Assembly: GCF_900102725.1 (NCBI RefSeq)
Contig: NZ_FNJW01000008.1
Location: forward strand, 2,268,501 to 2,332,500
Reading direction: 5' to 3'
Length of the DNA: 64,000 nt
DNA from: Carnobacterium viridans
GTDB lineage: Bacteria > Bacillota > Bacilli > Lactobacillales > Carnobacteriaceae
Within the stretch, counting starts at the first letter, position 1. Each line of letters starts with the position of its first letter. This document shows, piece after piece, positions 1 to 8,478 of the stretch. Made by a program: the position numbers and the translations under genes. Under the pieces are notes generated by a model. That model saw nothing but the letters and a program-made list of their open reading frames with translations. It was not told the origin of the DNA and made no database searches.

Positions 1-623
1 CTTCTGACTACCATAAGCCTGCCGGAATAACGGTTATCCCACCTGATGAAGCCTTGGATTTCTTACGGAAACTACCTATTGAAAAATTTTATGGTGTGGG
101 GAAGAAGACTGTTGAAAAGATGCATGATCTTTCTATTTATACTGGAGAAGATTTATTTCAAAAAAATGAAATGGAACTGATGCAAAAGTTTGGCAAAATG
201 GGCTATTCTCTTTATCGTAAAGTCAGAGGTATCGATAATTCACCTGTTCGAGTAAGTCGTGAAAGAAAGTCAATTGGTAGAGAGCTGACTTATGGAAAAA
301 ATCTTACAACTGAACAAGAAGTTCTGAGCGAATTAAGATTTATTGCAAATAAAGTACAAATCTCACTTCAGAAAAATCAAAAACACGGGAAAACAGTCGT
401 ATTGAAAGTACGGTATTCAAATTTTGAAACAGCTACAAAACGACTAACCCTGCCTAATTATGTGAAAAATGGGGAGGAAATATTCTTTCATGCTCAAAAT
501 CTATGGGATGAAATTGGGATATTGGATAGAGGCATACGATTACTAGGAATCACAGTAACCAACTTGGATCCTGTAGCCTATGAAAATATTGTCTTACCCT
601 TATGGGATAAGGAAACATATTAA
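1..623 (+). CDS. dinB: DNA polymerase IV (Y family), 3' part only
   Basis: This is the C-terminal half of a Y-family translesion polymerase, which copies damaged templates with low fidelity. The reading frame is open from base 3 and ends in TAA at 621-623, so the true start lies before the window. The visible part begins at about the end of the palm (SDYHKPAGITVIPPDEAL). It continues through a thumb with a helix-hairpin-helix signature (FYGVGKKTVEKM) and the little-finger domain. The catalytic acidic residues lie upstream and cannot be checked. About 206 residues are visible, against roughly 350-415 for the family. A perfect hairpin follows the stop codon. Confidence 0.93.
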   Translation, partial: SDYHKPAGITVIPPDEALDFLRKLPIEKFYGVGKKTVEKMHDLSIYTGEDLFQKNEMELMQKFGKMGYSLYRKVRGIDNSPVRVSRERKSIGRELTYGKNLTTEQEVLSELRFIANKVQISLQKNQKHGKTVVLKVRYSNFETATKRLTLPNYVKNGEEIFFHAQNLWDEIGILDRGIRLLGITVTNLDPVAYENIVLPLWDKETY

Positions 624-651
624 TGAGTCTTGTTAGATAACAAGACTCATT
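622..651 (+). terminator. Hairpin terminator after dinB
   Basis: A perfect 13-bp stem (AATGAGTCTTGTT and its complement) closes an AGAT loop at the dinB stop codon. A T-rich stretch follows a few bases later. The next gene's -35 box lies at its right edge. Confidence 0.75.
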
Positions 652-678
652 GCATTCTATTTTTCACAACTGTATAAT
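650..678 (+). promoter_or_regulatory. Promoter of ytkL operon
   Basis: TTGCAT (650-655), a 17-nt spacer and TATAAT (673-678) form a near-consensus sigma-A promoter. It is about 50 bases upstream of the ytkL start and overlaps the end of the dinB terminator. Confidence 0.7.
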
Positions 679-729
679 AAAATTATTCTATCGAGAGTTC
701 GTTTCAGCGAACGAAAGGGGAGTAATAAG

Positions 730-1419
730 ATGAAAATTTCTTGGCACGGACAATCTTGTTTACAAATATTGACTGATTCAGGAATGACTATTTTAATGGA
801 TCCTTTTATCACCGGAAATCCTAAAAGTGATTTAGACCCCAATACTGTTCAAGCAGATGTAATTATTTTGACACATGCACATGATGATCATATCGGAGAT
901 ACAGAACCTATTGCAAAAAGAACAGGCGCTTTAATTATTGCTAATGTAGAAATAGCGTCTTTTTTTGAAAAGAAAGGCCTTAAAACGCATGGAATGCAAA
1001 TGGGTGGGAAACATCAATTTGATTTTGGTGAAATTAAGATGACACCTGCTATTCATGGATCTTCATATGAAATAGAAGGAGAAACGGTTACCTTAGGACT
1101 TGCCGCGGGTATCATTTTTAGTGCGGATAAACAAACGATTTATCATGCAGGTGATACAGCATTGTTTACAGATATGAAATTAATCGGTGCTTATAAAACA
1201 ATAGATGTAGCCTTTTTACCTATAGGAGACAATTATACTATGGGGCCAGAAGATGCCATCATTGCTGCAAGTTATATCCAAGCTAAAAAAGTTGTTCCTA
1301 TTCATTATAATACGTTTCCACTCATTGAACAGAATGCAGAGGATTTTTGCACAAGCTTATCTGAAGATCAAGGTCTAGCCTTGAAAATTGGAGAAGTAAT
1401 CGATTTATCTTATATGTAG
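730..1419 (+). CDS. ytkL: UPF0173 metal-dependent hydrolase, MBL fold
   Basis: This 229-residue protein has the metallo-beta-lactamase fold of the UPF0173 family. Metal ligands are visible: the HAHDDH motif at residues 49-54, HAGD at 139-142 and His192. The enzyme is predicted to be cytosolic, and the substrate is unknown for the family. The ATG follows a good AAAGGGGAG site. It is the first gene of a tightly spaced set with ytoI (15-nt gap) and nrnA, an order also known in Bacillus. A role near nucleotide or lipid turnover would be a guess. I am sure of the family but not of a function. Confidence 0.9.
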   Translation: MKISWHGQSCLQILTDSGMTILMDPFITGNPKSDLDPNTVQADVIILTHAHDDHIGDTEPIAKRTGALIIANVEIASFFEKKGLKTHGMQMGGKHQFDFGEIKMTPAIHGSSYEIEGETVTLGLAAGIIFSADKQTIYHAGDTALFTDMKLIGAYKTIDVAFLPIGDNYTMGPEDAIIAASYIQAKKVVPIHYNTFPLIEQNAEDFCTSLSEDQGLALKIGEVIDLSYM

Positions 1420-1434
1420 CATGGAGGCAAATGA

Positions 1435-2766
1435 ATGACTACTAAACACGATCAGATCATCACGTATATTGAAACATTACCGGTTGGAGAGAAAATTTCA
1501 GTAAGGTCAATTGCAAAAAATTTAAATGTTAGTGAAGGAACAGCATATCGTGCAATTAAAGATGCACAAAATGATGGATTGGTTTCAACGATTCAGCGAG
1601 TTGGAACGATTCGTATTGAACGTAAAATGAAAGAGACTTTCGAAACATTGACTTATGGAGAAGTTGTAAAAATCATAGACGGCGACATCTTAGGCGGTGA
1701 AGCAGGACTAGATAAAGATTTAAGCAAGTTTATCATTGGCGCAATGACGGAAGAGGCAATGATGCGCTACATTTCACCTGGTTCCTTGATGATCGTTGGG
1801 AATCGTGAAAATGCACAGAAATTGGCTCTTGAATGTGGCGCGGCAGTCTTGATTACAGGTGGCTTTAAAACAAATGAAGATATCATTTTATTAGCCAATA
1901 AATTGAATATGCCTGTATTAAGTACAACCTATGATTCTTTTACGGTAGCAACATTGATCAACCGAGCAATTACAGATCAACTAATAAAAAAAGAAATTAT
2001 GCTTGTTGATGATATTTATACAAAAGCGGATAAAACCTTATATTTAACAGCTAATCAAGTCGTCCTAGATTATCGGAAATTAAATGAAGAAAGCCACCAT
2101 ACGCGCTTTCCTGTTGTGAATAAAAAAGGACGTTTGATTGGTATGGTTACCGCTAAAGATATAATTGGCAAACAAGATCAAATCAGCATTGAACGGGTTA
2201 TGACAAAAAATCCTACATTCGCCAAAACACATATGAGTGTAGCCAGTGTGGGCCATTTAATGATTTGGGATGGGTTGGAAGTGATGCCTATCGTTGAAGA
2301 TGACTTAACACTTATGGGTATAGTCTCACGTCAAGATGTCATGAAAGCCATGCAATCTTCTCAGCGTCAACCGCAAATGGGAGATACTTTATCTGATCAA
2401 ATAAATGAAAATATAGAGATTTTAACAACTTCTTCAGAAGAATGGACGTCTAAAATCCCATATTATAAATTTAAAGTGACCCCGCAAATGACCGATAATG
2501 TTGGGACACTCTCATTTGGATTGTTGAGTGAAGTGATTTCTACCGTAACAAAAAATACCATGGTTGTTTATCAGAAGAAAAATGCTGTGGTAGAACAAAT
2601 GAGTTTGTATTATTTAAAATTGATTCAGCTTGGAAGTGAAATAGAAATCAGACCAAGTGTTTTTGAAATTGGCAGAAGAACTGCCAAATTGGATATTGAA
2701 GTTTACACCGATACGGTTTTAGTAGCAAAAGCAACCGTAGTCTGTCAATTGATGCAAAGAAGTTAA
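1435..2766 (+). CDS. ytoI: Putative regulator: HTH, DRTGG, paired CBS, hotdog domains
   Basis: The 443-residue protein has four parts in order. These are a winged-helix-like N-terminus (about 1-65, SVRSIAKNLNVSEGTAYRAI), a DRTGG domain (about 70-185), a CBS pair (about 195-315) and a hotdog-fold C-terminus (about 330-440). CBS pairs usually bind adenine nucleotides, so the protein probably senses a nucleotide and may bind DNA. The gene follows ytkL closely and precedes nrnA by 12 bases, so the three are probably co-transcribed. NrnA degrades nanoRNA and cyclic-dinucleotide products, which fits nucleotide sensing, but that link is inference. No member of this family has a firmly known role to my knowledge. 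Confidence 0.85.
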   Translation: MTTKHDQIITYIETLPVGEKISVRSIAKNLNVSEGTAYRAIKDAQNDGLVSTIQRVGTIRIERKMKETFETLTYGEVVKIIDGDILGGEAGLDKDLSKFIIGAMTEEAMMRYISPGSLMIVGNRENAQKLALECGAAVLITGGFKTNEDIILLANKLNMPVLSTTYDSFTVATLINRAITDQLIKKEIMLVDDIYTKADKTLYLTANQVVLDYRKLNEESHHTRFPVVNKKGRLIGMVTAKDIIGKQDQISIERVMTKNPTFAKTHMSVASVGHLMIWDGLEVMPIVEDDLTLMGIVSRQDVMKAMQSSQRQPQMGDTLSDQINENIEILTTSSEEWTSKIPYYKFKVTPQMTDNVGTLSFGLLSEVISTVTKNTMVVYQKKNAVVEQMSLYYLKLIQLGSEIEIRPSVFEIGRRTAKLDIEVYTDTVLVAKATVVCQLMQRS

Positions 2767-2778
2767 AGGAGAAAAAGC

Positions 2779-3732
2779 ATGGCTATAAACTTATACGATC
2801 AAATACTTGAAAAAATTAAAGAATCAGAAGTTGTTATTATTCATAGACATAAGAATCCTGATCCAGATGCGCTAGGGTCACAAGGCGGGCTAGCAGAAAT
2901 ATTAAAAGCTAGTTTTCCGACTAAAAAAGTTTTAAAAACAGGTGGACCAGTTGGCGATTTAAACTATTTAACTGAAATGGATGATGTTTCAGATGAAGAT
3001 TATCAAGAAGCTTTAGTTATTGTGACTGATACGGCAAATACACCGCGCATTAGCGATGAACGCTACAGTCAAGGAAAGTACTTAGTCAAAATAGATCATC
3101 ATCCTAATGATGATGCTTACGGAGATATTATTTTAGTGGATACGAATGCTAGTAGCTCTAGTGAAATAATTGCTGGTTTCTGTTTTCATCAAAAAAAAAC
3201 ATTGAAAATGACAACTACAGCTGCTAAATTATTGTATGCAGGTATTGTTGGAGATACTGGTCGTTTCTTATATCCGGCCACTACACCTAAAACGATGCGT
3301 ATTGTTGCCGATTTAATGGAATATTCTTTTAAACCGGATGAAATCAATCAAAAAATGAATGCTATGTCGCGAAAAGTAGCGCAACTTTCAGGATATGTCT
3401 TACAAAATATAGAAATTCATCCATCTGGTGTAGGAAAAGTCGTTCTTACTAAGACGATTTTGGATCAATTCGGATTAACAGATGCTGAAACTTCTGCAGT
3501 TGTTTCCTTACCTAGCGCGCTCGAAGAAGTCATTTTATGGGGCATATTTGTTGAACAGTCGGATGGACATTTTCGTTGCCGTTTACGGTCTAAAGGACCA
3601 ATAATTAATGAAGTAGCCAAAAAACATGATGGTGGCGGTCATCCACTAGCTAGTGGAGCTAACGCAAAAGATTTAAGTGAAGTAGAACAAATCATTCACG
3701 AATTGATTCATGTTGCTGAACAAAGTCAGTAA
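2779..3732 (+). CDS. nrnA: Oligoribonuclease / pAp phosphatase, DHH family
   Basis: NrnA degrades 2-5-mer RNAs and dephosphorylates 3',5'-pAp, and relatives also clear pApA from cyclic-di-AMP turnover. The 317-residue length fits. The metal-binding motifs are present: NPDPDALGS (residues 26-34), Asp84 in VTDTA, and DHH at 106-108. The C-terminal DHHA1 motif GGGHPLASGA binds substrate. The start follows AAAGGAG. It is the last gene of the ytkL-ytoI-nrnA set. Repeat element A begins 16 bases after the stop, so nrnA transcripts should carry it in the 3' UTR before reaching the terminator at 3888-3922. Confidence 0.93.
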   Translation: MAINLYDQILEKIKESEVVIIHRHKNPDPDALGSQGGLAEILKASFPTKKVLKTGGPVGDLNYLTEMDDVSDEDYQEALVIVTDTANTPRISDERYSQGKYLVKIDHHPNDDAYGDIILVDTNASSSSEIIAGFCFHQKKTLKMTTTAAKLLYAGIVGDTGRFLYPATTPKTMRIVADLMEYSFKPDEINQKMNAMSRKVAQLSGYVLQNIEIHPSGVGKVVLTKTILDQFGLTDAETSAVVSLPSALEEVILWGIFVEQSDGHFRCRLRSKGPIINEVAKKHDGGGHPLASGANAKDLSEVEQIIHELIHVAEQSQ

Positions 3733-3748
3733 AAAAATAGATAAATGA

Positions 3749-3867
3749 GTCTCTAGACTTTTTAGTGTTGATAGCGTAGTTAAATTGGTTACAGGCTTCA
3801 GAGGTTTCCATGGCTCTCCAGAAGAAATTTTGGTTTGTTCTATCAACACCATTTTTGACGAAGAGAT
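3749..3867 (+). repeat. Dispersed MITE-like element, copy A (119 bp)
   Basis: This is one of five related elements. The left end carries the family block ACTTTTTAGTGTTGATAG, and the right end has CTATCAACACCATTTTTGAC. The inner ten bases GTGTTGATAG and CTATCAACAC are perfect inverted repeats. The flanking 8-mers are ATAAATGA (3741-3748) and ATAAATAA (3868-3875), a 7/8 match that suggests a target-site duplication. The central part is shorter than in copies C and D but keeps the TTCCATGGCTCTCCA block. It lies between convergent genes. Confidence 0.8.
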
Positions 3868-3887
3868 ATAAATAAAAGCACATAATA

Positions 3888-3922
3888 AAAAGAGCCAAGA
3901 TTGATTAATCTTGGCTCTTTTT
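3888..3922. terminator. Bidirectional terminator, nrnA / CorC-like gene
   Basis: The stem AGAGCCAAGATT pairs with AATCTTGGCTCT around a short loop. It has A-runs before it and T-runs after it, so it can serve both convergent genes. Confidence 0.85.
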
Positions 3923-3943
3923 ATTTATTCTGAAATCTAAAAG

Positions 3944-5281
3944 TTACTCTATTTCATTCATAGCAACTTTAGGGGTCTTTTTTATAACATCGATAACTTC
4001 AAGGGTACCATTCCCAGACTTGATAACTTTAAAGATATAATTATTAAAAGTTAATTCTTCATCGATGGAAATATCGTATTTTTGATTCATCATCCAGCCG
4101 CCGATGGTATCGACATCTTCTTCTTCGATGGAAAGTCCAAAAATATCATTGACGTCATCAATCAACATCCTAGCGCTAACACGGTAGTGATGGTCGCCAA
4201 TTTTTTTTATTTCTGGCTCACCAACAACTTCGTAATCATCGCTAATATCACCAACAATTTCTTCAACGATATCTTCCATTGAAATAATTCCACTGGTTCC
4301 ACCATATTCATCAACAAGAACAGCAATTTGATTTCGTTCTTTTTGCATTTTTACAAGAAGCTCTTTAATAGGAATCGTTTCGATGACTGAAATGATGGGT
4401 CTAATGTATTCAGCAAAGCTAAAGGTTTCAGATAATTTTGCTTCCACGGCATCCACATAAACAGCGAATATTTCTTTTGTGTTTATAATGCCTAATACAA
4501 TGTCTTTATCCCCATCTTTGATAACTGGATAACGTGTAAATCGTTCTTTACTTACCAACTGAGCTATCTCTCTCAAAGTCATTGAGGTCGACACAGTCAC
4601 CATTTCAGTACGAGGTACCATGATTTCACGACTCATTCGATCATCAAATGCAAATACATTTTCTACGAATTGATATTCATCGCGATTAATTTCGCCACTT
4701 TTTAAGCTTTCACCCATAATGATTCGAAGTTCTTCTTCAGAAACGCCTTCTTCGGGTTCACTGATATTTTTCATTCCGATTCGGCGTGAAATACTATTTG
4801 CGATTCGATTCAAAATATAAACTAAAGGGTACATGATACGGAACCACATCTGTAATGGTTTAGCGATTAACAAACCAATCTGTTCCGTTTTATTGATGGC
4901 AATATTTTTAGGTACCAGCTCTCCAATAATGACTTGAAGAGAAGTTAAAATAATAAAAGATAAAGTAATTGAAGCAATCGTTGAAACAGAAGAGGGAATA
5001 TCAACAGATGAAAATAAAAGATTAAACAAGCGCCCAAATGTAGGGTCACCTAACCAACCAATAGCTAACGAAGTGATGGTTACCCCTAATTGAGTTGCTG
5101 AAAGGTACGTATCAAGTTTTTGTGTCATCTCTTTTAAAAGGATTGCACGTTTGTCACCATTTTCAATTAAGTAATCCAACCTTGAAGGGCGAATACGTAC
5201 CAGTACGAATTCTGACATCACGAATAATGCTGCGATAAATAAGATAATAAAGAATGCAATGATTCCAGTTGTAATTGACAA
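3944..5281 (-). CDS. CNNM/CorC-HlyC family membrane protein (DUF21, CBS)
   Basis: The 445-residue protein has the DUF21-CBS-CBS-CorC_HlyC architecture. It shows about four hydrophobic segments in residues 1-190, a CBS pair at about 205-330 and a CorC_HlyC domain at about 345-430. Bacterial relatives such as B. subtilis MpfA/YhdP act in magnesium export or resistance. Haemolysin is an old label and not a demonstrated function. The start is a TTG at 5279-5281. No other start codon is available downstream of the preceding in-frame stop. The strong AAGGAGGTGA site lies about 33 nt upstream, with an 8-bp hairpin between (see 5288-5313). The long upstream region may be a regulatory leader. Confidence 0.88.
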   Translation of the reverse strand: MSITTGIIAFFIILFIAALFVMSEFVLVRIRPSRLDYLIENGDKRAILLKEMTQKLDTYLSATQLGVTITSLAIGWLGDPTFGRLFNLLFSSVDIPSSVSTIASITLSFIILTSLQVIIGELVPKNIAINKTEQIGLLIAKPLQMWFRIMYPLVYILNRIANSISRRIGMKNISEPEEGVSEEELRIIMGESLKSGEINRDEYQFVENVFAFDDRMSREIMVPRTEMVTVSTSMTLREIAQLVSKERFTRYPVIKDGDKDIVLGIINTKEIFAVYVDAVEAKLSETFSFAEYIRPIISVIETIPIKELLVKMQKERNQIAVLVDEYGGTSGIISMEDIVEEIVGDISDDYEVVGEPEIKKIGDHHYRVSARMLIDDVNDIFGLSIEEEDVDTIGGWMMNQKYDISIDEELTFNNYIFKVIKSGNGTLEVIDVIKKTPKVAMNEIE

Positions 5282-5287
5282 ATTATT

Positions 5288-5313
5288 GTCTACGCCAGAG
5301 TTATAGCGTAGAC
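5288..5313 (-). promoter_or_regulatory. Hairpin between Shine-Dalgarno and TTG start
   Basis: On the minus strand, AAGGAGGTGA is followed by GTCTACGC, a 10-nt loop and GCGTAGAC, then AATAAT and the TTG start. The perfect 8-bp stem turns a spacing of about 33 nt into an effective 7. This looks like a folded-spacer initiation site. Such an arrangement is known for phage T4 gene 38. Confidence 0.6.
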
Positions 5314-5560
5314 TTCACCTCCTTGTAATATAGTTTTCAATGAATTGTAGTTATAAATAGTTCATCATACAAAGAGTAGTTCAATGGTCATTATTAGTAA
5401 ATTCCTCAGGATGAGGATGAAATACAAGGTGAAAAACGACCAAAAGAAATAGTTGCATAAATAAAACTATCTTTTTGATAGCTTAATACCTTTATTCTAT
5501 TTTCTGTCCCAAGGTCTCACCTCATCCTTTTTTTAACGAATATTAAAAAAACAGTCAGTT
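5314..5560 (-). promoter_or_regulatory. Possible structured leader of the CorC-like gene
   Basis: About 250 bases upstream of the CorC-like gene hold paired elements on the minus strand. GGATGAGG near 5521-5528 can pair with CCTCATCC near 5405-5416. A short stem CTATC/GATAG at 5467-5481 is followed by TTTTATTT and resembles a weak early terminator. A metal-responsive leader would make sense for this gene. The sequence did not match my memory of the M-box or yybP-ykoY cores, so the class is unassigned. Confidence 0.35.
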
Positions 5561-5655
5561 TTCCATTTTAATAAAGTCTTTAACTTTACTCTACATCAAT
5601 ATGGTAAAATGATAAAGAAAAAAATAGTAAAATGGTGAATAATAAACTATTGGTT

Positions 5656-5697
5656 AATGAAGACATATCCTACTTAAGGAGGATGTGTCTTCATTAT
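5656..5697. repeat. 17-bp inverted repeat in divergent intergenic region
   Basis: TAATGAAGACATATCCT pairs with AGGATGTGTCTTCATTA, with one G-U pair, around an 8-base loop. Neither side has a T-run, so it is not an obvious terminator. It lies between the divergent CorC-like gene and the PBP gene, about 60 bases before the PBP start. The PBP -10 candidate TATAAT is at 5715-5720. Confidence 0.6.
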
Positions 5698-5755
5698 TGA
5701 TTTGCTAAACTAAGTATAATAGAGAATGATTTAGAATAAAAAGAATAAGGAATGA

Positions 5756-7906
5756 ATGCGAATGAATAAATCTTCTTTTTTAGAGAAGTTGAAAAAAGCT
5801 TTGCTCACTTTTTGGAAATGGGCAAAACCGTATCTACTAAAATTTCACAAAATACGACAACGAATTTGGAAAAAATACCACGTAAATAAAATTATCCTTT
5901 TGATCATATTAACTGTTTCTTTAGTTGCAAGTGTTTATTTGTTGTATTTAGCCAAAACAGCAAATGTATCTACGTTAAAAGCAGGCCTAGAACAAACAAC
6001 AACGATTTACGATGTTAATAATGAAGAAGCTGGAACCTTATACTCGCAGAAAGGAACGTTTATTTCTGTTGATAATATATCTGACTCGATTGAACAAGCC
6101 GTTATTTCGACTGAAGACAAACGCTTTTATAAACACTCAGGATTCGATCCAATTGGAATTGCCAGAGCGGCGGTTGGTTATGTTATCAATGGCGGAAACA
6201 TTGTCGGAGGCGGGAGTACAATTACGCAACAATTAGCTAAAAATGCTTATCTGACATTAGATCAAACGTTTATTCGAAAATTAAAGGAACTTTTTTTAGC
6301 TATCGAAATTGAAAAAGTATATACAAAAGATGAAATATTAGAAATGTACCTCAATAATTCTTATTTTGGAAATGGAGTTTGGGGAGTCGAAGATGCTTCT
6401 CAAAAATATTTCGGGAAATCTGCGGCAGAAGTAACCTTATCAGAAGCCGCTACAATTGCAGGCATGTTAAAGGCACCTACAAATTATAATCCTATTGACG
6501 ATTATGATAATGCTATTTCTAGAAGAAACGTTGTTTTGGACTTATTGGCAACAAATGAAATCGTTACTCAAGAAGAAGTAGACAATATAAAAGCTGAAGG
6601 GTTAACACTAGTTGATGCGTACTCAGAAAGAGAAGGATATCAATACCCATCTTACTTTGATGCAGTAGTAAATGAAGCAATTTACACCTATGATTTAAGT
6701 GAAGAACAAATTTTAAATAAAGGATATAAAATTTATACCTCATTAAATCAGGATTACCAGCGTGCAATGGATTTAGCTTATGAAAATGATTATTTATTCC
6801 AAAATGCAGCAGATGGAACATTGTTAGAAAGTGGTTCTGTTGCATTAGATCCGGAGACTGGTGGAGTTTTTGCCATCTTTGGAGGTCGAAAAGAGCATAC
6901 ATTTAGAGGATTTAATTATGCGACTCAAACGGTTAGGCAACCAGGTTCTATCATCAAACCATTAGCTGTTTATACTGTTGCTTTAGAGCAAGGATATAGC
7001 ATTGATTCAATGTTAGTTGATGAGCCGATTTCTTATGGTAAAGATAAGTATACTCCTGAAAATGTTGATCATGAATATGAAGGAGAAGTACCAATGTATC
7101 AAGCATTGGCAGAGAGTAAGAATACCTCAGCGGTTTGGCTTCTAAATGAAATCGGGTTGAATAAAGGATTTAAAAAAGTTGAAGAATTCGGTATTCCTCT
7201 AACAGAAGGACCTGAAGGAGATGAATACCTAGGACTAGCTTTAGGTGGATTGAGTAAAGGAGTTTCTCCTCTTCAAATGGCGAGTGCCTACACAACGTTC
7301 GCTAATGGCGGTATGATGAGTGAAGGACATTTCATTACTAAAATCGTTGATGCTACAGGTGCAGTCATTGTTGATAACACGGAACCAAAAACTAAAAAAG
7401 TGACTACTCCAGAAGTTGCAGACCAAATGACAAGCATGTTGATGGGTGTCTTTACAAATGGAACAGCACAAAATAATAATCCGTCTGGTTATACGATAGC
7501 TGGAAAAACTGGGAGTACAGAAGTAACATTCAATGACGAGGGTGGTACAACAGATCAATGGACAGTTGGTTATACACCTGATATTGTAGTTGCAACTTGG
7601 ATGGGGTTTGACCCAACTAATGAAGAACATTACATGACAACAGGTAGTTCCACTGGTGTAGGACCTTTGTTTAAAAAACAAATGGAAAATATTCTTCCAT
7701 ATACTGAATTAACAGCTTTTAATACAGAAAGTGCCCAAGAAATTGTTGCTGCAGAAGCAGAAAATGAAACAGGTTCTAATGACTGGAAACAAGATGTAAA
7801 AGACACAATTGATTCAATTGGTGGAAAAGTAAAAGAAGGCTCGGATATTGTTAAAGACAAATTTGGAAACTTGTTTGATCGATTTAAAAATAAAGTGACA
7901 CAATAA
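5756..7906 (+). CDS. Class A penicillin-binding protein (PBP1A family)
   Basis: This bifunctional peptidoglycan synthase of 716 residues polymerises lipid II and cross-links stem peptides at the outer face of the membrane. It has a basic cytoplasmic N-terminus and one membrane anchor at about 43-66. The glycosyltransferase domain carries catalytic Glu120 in STEDKRFYKH and GGSTITQQLAKN. The transpeptidase has all three active-site motifs: S398-x-x-K401 (GSIIK), S454-K-N and K584-T-G. A charged tail of about 70 residues follows. The start may be ATG 5756 or ATG 5762, and AAGGA at 5746 is better spaced for 5762. It is monocistronic or read through into yheA. The exact paralogue name (1A, 2A) is not assigned. 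Confidence 0.92.
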   Translation: MRMNKSSFLEKLKKALLTFWKWAKPYLLKFHKIRQRIWKKYHVNKIILLIILTVSLVASVYLLYLAKTANVSTLKAGLEQTTTIYDVNNEEAGTLYSQKGTFISVDNISDSIEQAVISTEDKRFYKHSGFDPIGIARAAVGYVINGGNIVGGGSTITQQLAKNAYLTLDQTFIRKLKELFLAIEIEKVYTKDEILEMYLNNSYFGNGVWGVEDASQKYFGKSAAEVTLSEAATIAGMLKAPTNYNPIDDYDNAISRRNVVLDLLATNEIVTQEEVDNIKAEGLTLVDAYSEREGYQYPSYFDAVVNEAIYTYDLSEEQILNKGYKIYTSLNQDYQRAMDLAYENDYLFQNAADGTLLESGSVALDPETGGVFAIFGGRKEHTFRGFNYATQTVRQPGSIIKPLAVYTVALEQGYSIDSMLVDEPISYGKDKYTPENVDHEYEGEVPMYQALAESKNTSAVWLLNEIGLNKGFKKVEEFGIPLTEGPEGDEYLGLALGGLSKGVSPLQMASAYTTFANGGMMSEGHFITKIVDATGAVIVDNTEPKTKKVTTPEVADQMTSMLMGVFTNGTAQNNNPSGYTIAGKTGSTEVTFNDEGGTTDQWTVGYTPDIVVATWMGFDPTNEEHYMTTGSSTGVGPLFKKQMENILPYTELTAFNTESAQEIVAAEAENETGSNDWKQDVKDTIDSIGGKVKEGSDIVKDKFGNLFDRFKNKVTQ

Positions 7907-8007
7907 AAAAAGTTAGCGATTTAGATTAGAATATTGGAAAAACAATGTATAAAATGGTATAGTCATTAAGATGAAACCATTATTTAAATTGGAGAGTGAA
8001 GTCTATT

Positions 8008-8352
8008 ATGAGTACAAATATTTATGATACAGCCAACGCTTTAGAAAAAGAATTAAGAGATAGTGAGGAATATACTGTTTTGGTAGCAGCTTTTAATGAA
8101 GTAAAAAAAGACGAAGCAGCTAGCAAAATGTACTTTGACTTCCAAGAAGTTCAAATTAAATTACAACAAAAACAAATGTCAGGCGAACAAATTACTGAAG
8201 AAGAAATCGAGGAAGCTCAAAACTTAGCTCAAACTTCTGGAGAAAATGATGTTATCAAAAAATTGATGGAAGCTGAACAACGTTTAAGCACATTGATTGA
8301 AGATTTAAACCGCATCATTATGAAACCTGTTCAAGATGTTTACCAAGGTTAA
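8008..8352 (+). CDS. yheA: YlbF/YmcA family small protein (YheA)
   Basis: The 114-residue acidic, helical protein matches the Com_YlbF family (DUF964). B. subtilis members YlbF and YmcA work with YaaT in RNase Y-dependent mRNA processing, competence and biofilm control. YheA itself is less well understood. I chose ATG 8008 because GGAGAG at 7991 is correctly spaced for it. An in-frame GTG at 7996 overlaps that site. The position just before yhaO-yhaN-yhaM follows the Bacillus yhe/yha neighbourhood. A strong terminator follows, so it is probably transcribed separately from yhaO. Confidence 0.85.
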   Translation: MSTNIYDTANALEKELRDSEEYTVLVAAFNEVKKDEAASKMYFDFQEVQIKLQQKQMSGEQITEEEIEEAQNLAQTSGENDVIKKLMEAEQRLSTLIEDLNRIIMKPVQDVYQG

Positions 8353-8366
8353 GAAATAAAGGACAA

Positions 8367-8408
8367 AAAAGAACTCACTAGTATAGAAGAGTAGTGAGTT
8401 CTTTTTTT
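8367..8408 (+). terminator. Terminator after yheA
   Basis: The stem AAGAACTCACT pairs with AGTGAGTTCTT and ends in seven Ts. Confidence 0.88.
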
Positions 8409-8478
8409 ATGATATTAAAGGAACGTATGTGCCCTTCGTAAGCTGGAGGATATAAAAAGAAAGGAAAGAGTGAGTACA

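Noticed and set aside
3692-3898. 68-codon minus-strand frame across repeat copy A
   Set aside because: It runs over the nrnA end, the repeat and half of the terminator. There is no suitable ribosome site, and the protein is low in plausibility.
5400-5560. M-box magnesium riboswitch in front of the CorC-like gene
   Set aside because: An AGGTGAG-like stretch is present on the minus strand, but the other conserved blocks I remember were not found.
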